Source of the DNA: Eustoma russellianum
Taxonomy: Eukaryota > Streptophyta > Magnoliopsida > Gentianales > Gentianaceae
Reading direction: 5' to 3'
DNA length: 64,000 nt
Assembly: GCA_036186865.1 (NCBI GenBank)
Contig: AP025067.1
Coordinates: 24,501,346 to 24,565,345, forward strand
Below the pieces are notes generated by a model. It saw only the letters and a program-made list of their open reading frames with translations, made no database searches and had not been told where the DNA came from. A program made the translations under genes and the position numbers. This document shows, one piece after another, positions 1 to 10,322 of the stretch (the first letter of the stretch is position 1; the number at the start of each line of letters is the position of its first letter).

Positions 1-1072
1 TGTCTTGACAATGGTTAGATCGGGTTATTCCTTTATGCAAGTATGATCCCAAATATTTCATATGCAAGGTTGATTGCCACATGCCAAGCAGCACAGTAAA
101 GACATGCCGCTGTGATATAGTCACTGACCCCTAATATACCACTGAACCTTTATGCCAGCTGACAGCTTGGCCCGAAACTCGTTCATATTCGTACTATTCA
201 GGATCAGTTGTCTCGCAGGATGATTGGCTCAGCTGAAAAATACCATGGCCTCTACTATCTGAGAAGTCAGTCCTTACTATCTTCACCTGCTAGCCATTTC
301 TTCACTTCCTTGAATGTGACAGTCTGGCCAAGGTTGTTGTGGCACTACAGACTGGGGCATCCAACCATTTCTAGAATTCAATAGATAAATAAGCATAGTC
401 TTGATGTATTGGCATTAAAGGATACTCACATTTGTAAAATTTGTCCATTGGCAAATCGAAGAAAACTGCCATTTCCTTCTTTATGTTCTATTTCTGAAAG
501 CCCGTTTGATTTGATTCACATAAATATATGAGGGCCATATGACACAACACCATGTATGAACAGAAGTATTTCCTTACTATAATTGATGATTGTACACGTT
601 ATACATGGATTTATCTGATGAAATCAAAAGCTGAATCTAGAAATATCATTGTGAGTTTTTATCATTACATCCAAACACAGTTTTCCACACATATTAAAGT
701 CATTAGATCAGATCAAGGCCAAGAGTTAATGAATTCTACTCCAATAAAGGTATTATACACCAAACTTCCTGTGCTTATAACCCCCAATAGAATGGTATCG
801 TGGAAAGGAAACACCAGCACCTGTTGTCAGTTGCCAGAGCCTTGAAATTCCAGCCTAATGTCCCAATCATTTACTGGGGATTTTGTGTCCAGCATGCTGC
901 TCATCTCATAAATCTCATTCTTTCTCCATTCCTGCCCAACAAAACCTCACACCTGTTATTGTTTCAGACAGTTCCAAGTTATGATCAACTTAAATTGTTT
1001 GGATGCTTAAAATTTGCTCACAATGACTCACCTCATGGTGATAAATTTTCCAGCAGAGCACAACGTTGTATA
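1..1072 (+). pseudogene. Copia-1 pol, part 1: GAG-pre-integrase and integrase core
   Basis: Around 330-470 a frame reads LWHYRLGHP followed by a CxxC-type pair (HICKICPLA), the GAG-pre-integrase zinc-binding pattern. From 552 an integrase core begins with FLTIIDDCTRYTW, and the second acidic motif (IRSDQGQE) follows about 50 residues later. From 800 a shifted frame carries the ERKHQHLL and LFGCLKFAH motifs of the copia integrase end. At least two frameshifts and several stops break it, for example the TGA in the GPY-type stretch near 529. The last codons before 1073 are the conserved RCIFLG motif, where MULE-1 has inserted. Integrase would insert element cDNA into the genome; this copy cannot encode a working enzyme. 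Confidence 0.85.
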
Positions 1073-1082
1073 TTTCTAGGTA

Positions 1083-1207
1083 GGGGGAATCTCACTTATT
1101 AGCCTAACGTTTGACGTATTACACAGTTAGCAGCCTAACGTTGATGAAACTCACTTAACACCCAGTCTTTGTTAATAATGGCTCACTTATAGTCGTGCAA
1201 CCGGAAG
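1083..1207 (+). repeat. MULE-1 left terminal inverted repeat
   Basis: This pairs with 13431-13554 in inverted orientation. It contains the word CTCACTTA three times (1091, 1150, 1182) and AGCCTAACGTT twice, so the terminus is built of short repeated words, possibly transposase-binding sites. The same terminus occurs in MULE-2 at 31472. Confidence 0.85.
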
Positions 1208-1546
1208 AAAATTGTTGACCCATTAAGATTACCGTTGACTTGGTCAAATTGACTGTTGACTGCGCTGACCAATCAAGGGTCGCCACGTGGTGACCTCCTC
1301 TATATAAAAAATAAATAATTGAAAATTAAAATTACTTAAATTAATTTATTAAAAAGTAATAAAAAATCTAAAAATGAATAAAAAATAAAAAAAATAAAAA
1401 AATGACCTCCCTGAATTATTTCTTGTAAGTTGCAACAGGTAAATGAGAGGAACGATTTGCAGTCTCAATCCTCGGTGCTCTTCGAAGTCGGCCAAGTTCA
1501 GCGGTGGAAAGCAGTCTTACCAACTGCAACTGCAAAAAATTACCAA

Positions 1547-1743
1547 CTACAATTATCCTCTTTCTCCCTTTGAATTCTCTCCTCTTTCTCCCTTTGAGTT
1601 GATCCCAGGAGAAAGAATAGAAGTTTGATTCAAAAATTAACAACTTAATCTGACTGCAACTATCCTCTTTCTCCCTTTAAATTCTCTCCTCTTTCTCCCT
1701 TTGAATTGATCCCAGGAGAAAGAACAGAAGTTTGATTCAAAAA
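1547..1743 (+). repeat. Tandemly duplicated CT-rich leader-like segment in MULE-1
   Basis: A segment of roughly 90-110 bp occurs twice (about 1547-1640 and 1659-1743). Each copy has two CTCTTTCTCCCTTT blocks, then TTGATCCCAGGAGAAAGAA, AGAAGTTTGATTCAAAAA. The second copy runs straight into the ATG of the SNARE-like fragment. The composition suits a plant 5' untranslated leader, so this may be captured host UTR duplicated inside the element. That origin is inference. Confidence 0.6.
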
Positions 1744-1986
1744 ATGAGGGTGATCTGTAAGAAGTATGGTAGGTACGACATCGAGAGGCAAAAGGACTCT
1801 AATATCTCGGGCAACGATGCCTTTGCTCTCCTTTATGCTTCTGTAGAAGCATAAATTGAAGCCCTTCTTCAGAAAGCGGAAACAACTGAGAAGGAGAAGA
1901 GCAGGGCATCAGCGGTATCGATTAATGCGGAGATTTGTCGGACCAAAGCCAGGTTACAAGAGGAGGTTCCCAAACTTCAGAGATTG
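1744..1986 (+). pseudogene. Captured gene fragment: N-terminal part of a SYP7-type (SYP71-like) Qc-SNARE
   Basis: From the ATG at 1744 the frame reads ICKKYGRYDIERQ, then NISGNDAFALLYASVEA, then after a TAA at 1852-1854 IEALLQKAETTEKEKSR, INAEICRTKARLQEEVPK and LQRL. From memory of the family this matches the N-terminal helical region of plant SYP71/72/73 syntaxins, which act in endomembrane and plasma-membrane fusion. The match stops abruptly after LQRL at 1986. The Qc SNARE motif and the C-terminal membrane anchor are absent. The first residues of the normal protein also seem to be missing, as if a short deletion joined the ATG to a point about ten codons in. The in-frame stop and truncation make it a pseudogene. 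A gene fragment inside a MULE defines a Pack-MULE. No database search was possible. Confidence 0.7.
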
Positions 1987-2080
1987 ACATCTCCTCATCT
2001 TCTCTGCTCAAGGCTCCATTGAAGCTAAGGCTTCTAGAAATCTGGTCTGACAGGGTAGCGGTGGAAGAAGAGATGGGGTG
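1987..2080. other. MULE-1 interior of unknown origin, left of SIRE-A
   Basis: About 90 bp of balanced composition lies between the end of the SNARE homology and the SIRE-A LTR. It could be a second captured fragment; no protein was recognised. The last five bases (GGGTG, 2076-2080) are the SIRE-A target duplication. Confidence 0.4.
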
Positions 2081-2126
2081 TGTAGAGATAAGGGGGTTTG
2101 AGTGATTTCAAAATAAGTGACTTAAA

Positions 2127-2165
<39 letters not shown>

Positions 2166-4995
2166 ATGTACAAACATATATAAACGTGTACATGTATGCA
2201 TGATATCTTGCCATTACTTGCCTTATTTAGCTTATATATTATGTTGCCGTACTAACGAGCCATGAAGCATTAAAGCTTACATCATATGGCAAACATTTGT
2301 TGTGTTTACACTATTTTCAGGTGCCACCATTAATGAACTAAACTAGTTCATAAGTGAAGTACTTAGTTTAATAAACTAAGTAGTTCATTAAAGGAAGCCA
2401 CATTTGGAAAAAGGCACAAAGGCAACAAGGCTAAGGAAGGAAGTTTTCTCCTCCTCCCCATCTTAATTATACACGCAATATACATATATATTACACCTAT
2501 TTTCAGATTTTTTTTAAAAGGCATATACACATGTATTCCAACGTACTACCGACACGTTGTATATTTTACGTACGTACGTTAATGTCACACCACTATACTT
2601 AACTCATATTTATGAGTATATTCAGGTCTTATATCATATGATATAAGATATTGGTGATGACAAATTAAATACGACACGATAAAAAGTTCTAAACTGAAAT
2701 TTGTCGTATCGGGCGAATACCGAAACTTCGTCAACGTGTCACGTACTTGCCATAAATAAATGGCCAGCCCCTATACTTCAAAAAGTGATGAAAATTTCGT
2801 GCACTACATGTAATATTCAGCCAAAAATACTTTCCATGTTGGCACACACAAATCATCCCACATTAAGGCCAAAATGTGAAGATTCCAAGTTTAATTTTGT
2901 CACATGTTAATGGTACCACTTTGGACCGGCCAAGTGCTGAGATTTAAAGTATATATTATATATATTATGTATAACATAATATATATAACATGTGCAAAAG
3001 TTGGAATTTAAATTAGAGAAAAATCGGGTAATCGATAAATATCGAAAATTCGGTTTTCTACGCACACAACACATGGAATGTTTTTGGTACATCATGTGAC
3101 ACGTATCTAGACACTTATTACATATGATATACATCTTAAAGTGTTCTAGAAATTAAATTAAGGGCTGATTGGAATATTACATGTGTGTATTATTAAATGT
3201 GCACTATTTTACAAAGTTAGCAAAAAATAAATTTCAGCACATGCACATACACATTCCAACGTCTACACCAACTGATTTGGAGCATATGTGGAGCTTTGTT
3301 GGCATCTTGATTGGTCAAGGATCAATCATACAATGTTGGTGAATTGAAGAGAGAAGCTACAAATGGTAAGAATTCAAAATATATCTCTCTTATGTCACAT
3401 GCTGAAAATTTCAGCATACTACACACAAGCTGGCCGAATTTGAGAGCCAAAATGTGTCCAAGTTCATTTCTTAGTTGGTAGCAATACTTACCATAACTTG
3501 GTGATTCAATTTTTAAAAAAAATCAAGGTAAATTGGGTATTATCTTGAAAGAAAAGGAATGGTGCACATGCTGAAAATTCAGCATGGCAATGAGACTAGT
3601 TGGCCGATTTTTTCATTAAGATTGGAAGGATTTTTATCTTGCAATTTATGTGACATATCTTATGAGTTATGGAAGTTATTTTGTGATGATTTTTGGCACA
3701 TGCTTAAGTGTATTCTCAGATTTTTTTTCCAATTCATCATGATGACAACGATAAACCAATAAGGAGGGTGCCAGGTAAGCGAAGACTAAATGATCATCCA
3801 ATAAGAAGATGCCAAGTAAGCAAGACCTTGTCACAATGATGTCTTACACTCTCTCAAGGACTTAAAAGATAATTTTCAAGAGGGGGAGGCACTACACAAG
3901 GGACGGCCCTGCACAAGTTAAAGGAAAAGAGAAGAGAGCAAACAAAACAAGGAACAAGCATTGCAATTCAAAGAGATCAAAAAGCCTAGCTCTTCTTCTC
4001 CTACATCTTCTTTCTTTCTCTCTTCTTGTAAGAGCCTATTGTTTTTCATATCTTTCAATCTTGAATAGGCTTGAGATAAACCACCATTCATATATCTTTG
4101 TAAAAGATTGATCAAGGTGTGATCAATCTTCATTCTAGCAGGTGGTGGTGTTCGTTGTGTGAATTGTACTCGTCATACAAGGTTTGTAAAGGGTTGGAGT
4201 TAGGTGTAACTCTATCAACCCTGCGGTAAAGTGTACTGCGTGTGTGTGATTAGTGTGAACCAAGGAAGGTGTTCCTTGAAGACTGGAGTAGGTTGTTTAT
4301 AACCGAACCAGTATAAAATTCTTGGTGTCGTTTACTTTCTGCATTTACTTTTCAGTTACTGCACTGTTTACCCTTCTTGTTCGCATCCGTAAAAATAATA
4401 AACGGTTTTCAAAAATCACAAAAATTTCCAGAAAATACCCACACGTTTCTAGGGTTAATTTGGCACAAGTTTCAACCCGTTTGGATAAGTATAAGTCGAT
4501 CAAACATCAAAGTTCTAAGGCTAAGGCAGTCTGATTTTCAGACTTGCAAGGTTGAGACTTTTATTGTAGTTGACCTACTTCCCAAAAGCATTTTCCAAAA
4601 CTGTTTCAACCCATTTAAATATATATATAAGGAGTTAGGGTTAAATTTTCAGAGCATTTGGATGTTCACACAAATAGGAATTAATTTTTCAAAACCATAT
4701 ACCGTTTTCTGGCAGATTTGCATAATCTGAGTACCAACGGTTTTTGAAGGGGTTAAAGGTGAATTTTAATTTGAAATTTTTAGGGGACCCTCACAACATC
4801 TGAGGCTAAGTTCTCTCAAAATTTCATAATTTTTGGAGACCTCTAACCTAGTTTAAAAACGTTTTAAAACTGGTCCTGAAAACAGAATCTGTTTTCAGAA
4901 CTTGAATTGTTCAAGTTTAAAGAAATTTTAAAAACCACACTTTCTGCACCATCTATTCAAACCCCCCCTTCTAGTGGTGCCTTGCAGATCCTACA
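2081..4995 (+). repeat. SIRE-A 5' LTR
   Basis: It begins TGTAGAGATAAGGGGG and ends CAGATCCTACA. It matches 10240-13148 throughout, apart from small indels such as the length of the (TA)n run near 2136-2162. Short open frames inside it recur at the same place in the other LTR and are not genes. Confidence 0.93.
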
Positions 4996-4997
4996 AG

Positions 4998-5014
4998 TGG
5001 TATCAGAGCCAGGT
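4998..5014 (+). promoter_or_regulatory. SIRE-A primer binding site (initiator tRNA-Met)
   Basis: TGGTATCAGAGCC starts two bases after the 5' LTR. This is the standard plant retroelement site complementary to the 3' end of initiator tRNA-Met, which primes minus-strand synthesis. Confidence 0.9.
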
Positions 5015-5047
5015 TACTCACTTCAAGGAATCCAACGATTCAGTGAG

Positions 5048-6647
5048 ATGGCATCCACAAATCTCAAAAACCGAGCAAGAAGGTATGTCGAGCCAAAGGC
5101 CTCCACTTTTTGACGGTGAGTCTTTATTCAGTGGAAACTTAGAATGAAGCTTTTCTTATGCCTATAGATATAGATCTTTGGTCAATCATTGAAGATGGTC
5201 CCTTATGTCCCATCTAAGGTATCCACTATAGACGGAGTCACTTTAGAAGTTGTTAAAACTAGACAAGAATATACGAGTGATGATAAAAAGAAACTTAGTA
5301 TGAATGCTAGGGCTATGCAATTGCTTTTAAACGGATTAAGTAAAAGTGAGTCTAGTTATGTGTCTAACTGTTCGAGTGCACAAGAATGTGGAGGATACTA
5401 GAAATGAAACACGAAGGCACGAGTCAAGTGAAAGAGTCAAAAATTAACATGTTTATGTCCACACTTGAGTCATTTAAATTATTGCCCAATGAGTCTATTG
5501 TAGATATGGATCTTCGTTTGACTACATCTACAACTCTCTTGAGTCTCTTGATAAGGCTTTTACTACGCAGAAAAAGGTACAAAAAGTCCTACGAAGCCTT
5601 CCTTCTGAATGGGACCCTAAAGTGACCGCAATAGAAGAGAGAAAGGAAACTAGATCAATAAAGATGGAAGAACTAATCGGATCACTTAAAGTTTATGAAA
5701 ATAAACTCATCATACGGAAATCGGAATCATCTAAACAAGGTAAAGTCATTGCTTTTAAATCAAATGAATACGTCCCCCTCCCTCCGATCACGTAGATGAT
5801 AGTGATTCCGAATCGGATAATGATTGACCTAATTCTATTGGCTAAAGGATTGAGAAAATTTATGAGAAGGTCATTTAGAACAAAAATAAGGGCACTACGA
5901 CTAAGAGAAATAAGAACAAACGATAAAGATGTTAAATGTTATGAATGTGGCAAACTCGGACACTTATCATATGACTGCTCAAATAAAGAAAAGCAAACTA
6001 CTAAATACCCTGACAAGGAGCGGAACAAAAATAGACTCATCTCAGAACCCAAACAAAGGAAACGTGCTCTAAAGGCCTCCACCTGGAGTGATTCATCGGA
6101 TTCTAAAACTGAGACCGAAGAGGAGACTGCTCAAGTATGCTTTGCTTCCAAAGCATCTAATGAGGTATCATCTGATTCTGACTCTGACTCTGAACCTTCT
6201 TATGATGATCTTTTTAGTCAGTATCTAGAATTGCATAAATTCACTAAGACTCTCGCTAAGGAAAAGAAACGATTAATTGAAGACAAGAAAATGTTAGAAT
6301 CTTCTAACGAGAATCTTGTCGCTCAATTAAGCGATTCAAAGAAAGAGTCATCATGCATCATTACTGCATTAAAGACTGAGATTTCATCATTAACCACTCA
6401 AAATAAAGAAATGAAATCCGAGATTTCAAATTTGAAATCAAGGAATACCGATTTAGAGAAAATGATGAAACAATTTGATACATGGTCCAACATGCTGCAT
6501 CGCATCATATTATCACAAAAGCATGACAGCGATAAAACTGGACTAGGATACGTTGATACTAACGAAGTATCAACCAAACCAACCAAGTTTGTTGTGTCTA
6601 AGAAAGTAGACACCCCTAAGCCGCAAGTGGCGTCTAAGATGACGTAG
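5048..6647 (+). pseudogene. SIRE-A gag (frameshifted), CCHC knuckle and coiled coil
   Basis: An ATG at 5048 opens a gag that shifts frame soon afterwards. Pieces appear near 5100-5400, 5386-5640 and 5796-6647. At 5937-5978 the frame reads CYECGKLGHLSYDC, a CX2CX4HX4C nucleocapsid zinc knuckle for RNA packaging. An acidic serine/aspartate stretch (DSDSDSEPSYDD) follows, then about 100 residues of Lys/Glu/Leu-rich heptad-like sequence that probably forms a coiled coil. The same acidic and coiled-coil block is kept in SIRE-B at 27111-27440. Gag would form the cytoplasmic virus-like particle; several frameshifts make this copy non-functional. Confidence 0.85.
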
Positions 6648-7025
6648 AAAGCGCCCCCTTCTCACGCCCCACTTCTTCATATCATGTGAAATATAACTTT
6701 GTACCTTATAGATATAAAAGAAGAGAATAATGCATACACGAAATTTATATCATCTACGCACTACGCACACACACACAAGGACATATCAAAAACATCCTTC
6801 ATTAATGAGTATTAAGGGAGTCCTTGGGCAAAGGCCCAAAGTGCATGCACCACATGTCTATTATATCGCACCTTCATCTGCATTCTTGCCATTTGATAGA
6901 CCGAGAAGGATCACCCAAGTATGGGTACCGAAAGGTACTTTTACCAAGAGTGATTAACTAACTCGAAAGGACCCAAAGTTAAAAGGGTACCTAAATCATC
7001 TTTGCACATTGCAGGGAGCCCACAC

Positions 7026-9942
7026 ATCGAAAAAAAACATCTATTAAGTGGTTCCTTGATAGTGGATGCTCGAGACACATGACGGGTGACCCGAGCCTAT
7101 TCACTAAACTAAAGAAGGTCACCAAAGGCGGATCCGTGACCTTTGGAGACAACAATGAAGGCAAGATCATCGGAAAAGGTACGATTGGTAATCCGAACAC
7201 ACTCCAAATCTCCAACATATTTTTGGTAAGCAACTTATCCTACAATCTTCTTAGCATTTCTCAATTTGTTGACAATGGTTTTAATGTGTGTTTTACTCAC
7301 CCTTATTGCAACATAATAAATAAAAATGGAGAAACCCGTTTTAAAGGAAAACGAGAAGGCAATATTTTTACGCTATCTATGGATGATGTAGTAGACGCTA
7401 AAGTTAAGTGTTTTATGTCAAATGAACCCAATGTGAATTTATGGCATAGACGTTTAGGACACATTGGCATTTCCACACTAGAAAAACTTCAACGAAAGAA
7501 CCTACTACGGGGATTGCCTACGCTTGATTTAGACAACTTTCAGTTGTGTGAATCTTGCATAAAAGGCAAACAAACACGTGAGTCACTTAAGCCGAAAAAT
7601 AAATAAGCACGACTAGAATATTAGAACTATTGAATATAGATTTGTTTGGTCCTAGTCGCACTACAAGCCTTGGTGGGCGTTACTATGCATGGCGTAATTG
7701 TTAATGACTTTTCTCGTTATACTTGGACTTTATTTCTTGCACATAAGGATGATAGCGCCGTTGAGATTGCTAAATTAATTAAACAACTTGAAAATCAATA
7801 CGGTGTAAATGTGAAAAGGATAAGAGGCGATAGAGGCGGTGAGTTTAAAAACAAAGAAATGATTTCGTTCTGTGAAGAAAAAGGAATGAAGCATGAATTT
7901 TCGCCACCTAGAACTCCACAACTAAATGGAGTAGTAGAAAGAAAGAATCGTACATCACAAAAAATCGCTAGAACTATGCTTTGCGAAAATAAATTGCCTA
8001 GATTTCTGTGGGCGGAATCCGTAAATTGTGCATGCTATATTGTAAATCGCCTATCTATAAGAAAGAAATAAACAAGACGCCTTATGAGATTTTGAATGAT
8101 CGCATGCCTAAGATTGACTATTTTCGTGTGTTTGGATGCAAATGTTTTGTCTGAATACAAAAGATAATTTAGATAAATTTGAATCCAAATCAATTAGGTG
8201 CATTTTTGTTGGATATTCTATAAATTCGAAGGCATATAGATGTTATGATCCTCTCACTAGACAAATTATAGAATCTATTCATGTTAATTCAATGAATTTG
8301 GTGAGATTGATAAAGATAAGGAATATGAAGATGATTTTGAATTGAAACCCGTTTTTGAATGAAGATAATGATTCTTTTGATATGCATGATATGAATGAGA
8401 CACTAGAAGTGCATGATCACATAGAAATGCATGATAACTTAGAAAATAATCAACCAAGATGGCATAGAGATCACCCACATGATCTCATCATAGGACCTCA
8501 CTCACGGTGTGCGACCACGTAGAAGAATCACTTCGGATGAAATAAATGAATTTCATGCTATGATTTCTGAAATTGAGCCCAAAATGTGCATGATGCTTTG
8601 AGTGATTCATCTTGGATTGATGCTATGCATGACGAACTAAATCAATTCATTAGAAACGATGTATGGGATTTAGTGCCACGACCACAAGATAAGACTATAA
8701 TAGGCACAAAGTTGGTATTTAGGAACAAAATGAATGAAGAAGGAAAGGTCGTTAGGAATAAAGCGAGACTTGTAGCACAAGGCTATAATCAAGAGGAAGG
8801 AATTGACTACGATGAAACATTTTGCACCCGTAGCACGATTAGAAGCTATACGACTCTTACTTGCTATTGCTTGCATGAAAGATTTTAAATTATATCAACT
8901 GGATGTGAAAGTGCATTACTAAACGGATTTATACAAGAAGAAGTATACGTGAAGCAACCACCCGGTTTTGAAGATTTGAAACACCCCGATCACGTGTACA
9001 AACTAAAGAAGGCACTATACGGCCTAAAGCAAGCGCCAAGAGCATGGTATGATCGTTTTGCTACTTTCCTTTTAGAAAATAATTTTAAACGTGGTACTAT
9101 AGATAGTACACTATTTTTGAAACAAGAAAAATCAGATTTGCTTATTATTCAAATCTACGTAGATGACATTATTTTCGGCTCTACCTCACATAGACTTGTT
9201 AAAGATTTTGAAAATTGCATGAAATCTGAATTTGAAATGTCTATGGTTGGTGAACTTAATTATTTTCTTGGCTTGCAGATTAAGCAAACGAGTAAAGGAA
9301 TTCATATAAGCCAAGCAAAATATGTTAATGACATGATTAAAAAGTTTAATTTCGAAAATTTGAAACCATCCCCCACCCCTATGAGTGTCACTACTAAATT
9401 AGACAAAGACGAATATGGCAAAGACGTTGATAATGGCTTATATCGATCTATGATAGGCTCTTTGCTATATTTAACTGCTAGTAGGCCTGACATCATGTTT
9501 AGTGTATGCATGTGTGCTCGTTTTCAAAGTCAACCTAAGGTGTCACACTTAAATGCGGTAAAAAGAATATTCCGTTATATTAAGCACACGCCCACCTTAG
9601 GAATTTGGTACGATAAGGATTCCACATTTGACTTACATGCTTACACTGATGCAGATTATGGTGGCTGCAAAATAGATAGAAAAAGCACGAGCAGAACTTG
9701 CCAATTTATAGGAAATTCCCTTATTTCATGGTTTTCCAAAAAGCAAGCAAGTGTTGCTTTGTCCACTACTCATAGAAGTACGCTATCACTTTCTTCGTGA
9801 TCACGTAAACAATGGTGACATTGTCATAGATCACGTACGCACAGAAGCACAAGTAGCAGATATCTTTACAAAAGCCTTAAATCAAGCCACGTATGAATCT
9901 CTTCGTTCTAAATTAGGCATGATTCCCGTTGATATGATTTGA
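7026..9942 (+). pseudogene. SIRE-A pol (frameshifted): protease, integrase, reverse transcriptase, RNase H
   Basis: Domains appear in copia order. The aspartic protease site (WFLDSGCSRHMTGD) is near 7049. GAG-pre-integrase (LWHRRLGH with CESC) is at 7439-7605 and ends in a stop. The integrase core (FSRYTWTLFL, then the RGDRGGEFKN acidic motif and LNGVVERKNR) is at 7646-8071. After a frame break the LFGCKCF-like motif is near 8130. Reverse transcriptase runs from about 8586 to 9500 with KARLVAQGY and the catalytic YVDD at 9156-9167. RNase H runs from about 9640 to 9942 (DADYGG, then ADIFTKAL near the end). Frame breaks near 7605, 8072, 8345, 8890 and 9800 rule out an intact polyprotein. Confidence 0.88.
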
Positions 9943-9989
9943 TTTGACGTGATTTGATTTACTTTCCTTTTTGACAGGAATCTTTTGAT

Positions 9990-10239
9990 TTACTTTCCAA
10001 AATAAAGGGGGAGAGAAAAGAATGATTTAAGGGCATGATTTAAGGGGGAGAGAGACACATGATTTAAGGGCATGATTTAAGGGGGAGAGAGACACATTGA
10101 TATTAATTGCACAAATCAAGGGGGAGCCAGATTTGAAATTCGAAATTCAAATCTCAAATCTGTGCATGTTTCGAGGGGGGAGAGATAGCATTTAAATCAT
10201 TTGCATAAATTATTTTGAAAATCATCAAAATGGGGAGAT
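9990..10239 (+). promoter_or_regulatory. SIRE-A polypurine-tract array before the 3' LTR
   Basis: At least five AAGGGGGAGAG-like runs lie between the RNase H stop and the 3' LTR, the last being AAAATGGGGAGA just before TGTAG. The tract next to the LTR should prime plus-strand DNA. The extra tracts upstream are typical of SIRE-type elements. Confidence 0.75.
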
Positions 10240-10284
10240 TGTAGAGATAAGGGGGTTTGAGTGATTTCAAAATAAGTGACTTAA

Positions 10285-10322
<38 letters not shown>

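Noticed and set aside
2136..2162. (TA)n run, also at 10288-10322
   Set aside because: A microsatellite inside the SIRE-A LTR; differing length between LTRs is ordinary slippage.
3559..3762. 67-codon open frame in the SIRE-A 5' LTR, repeated identically at 11713-11916
   Set aside because: It is duplicated only because both LTRs are copies of each other; it has no family features and the diverged SIRE-B LTR does not keep it.
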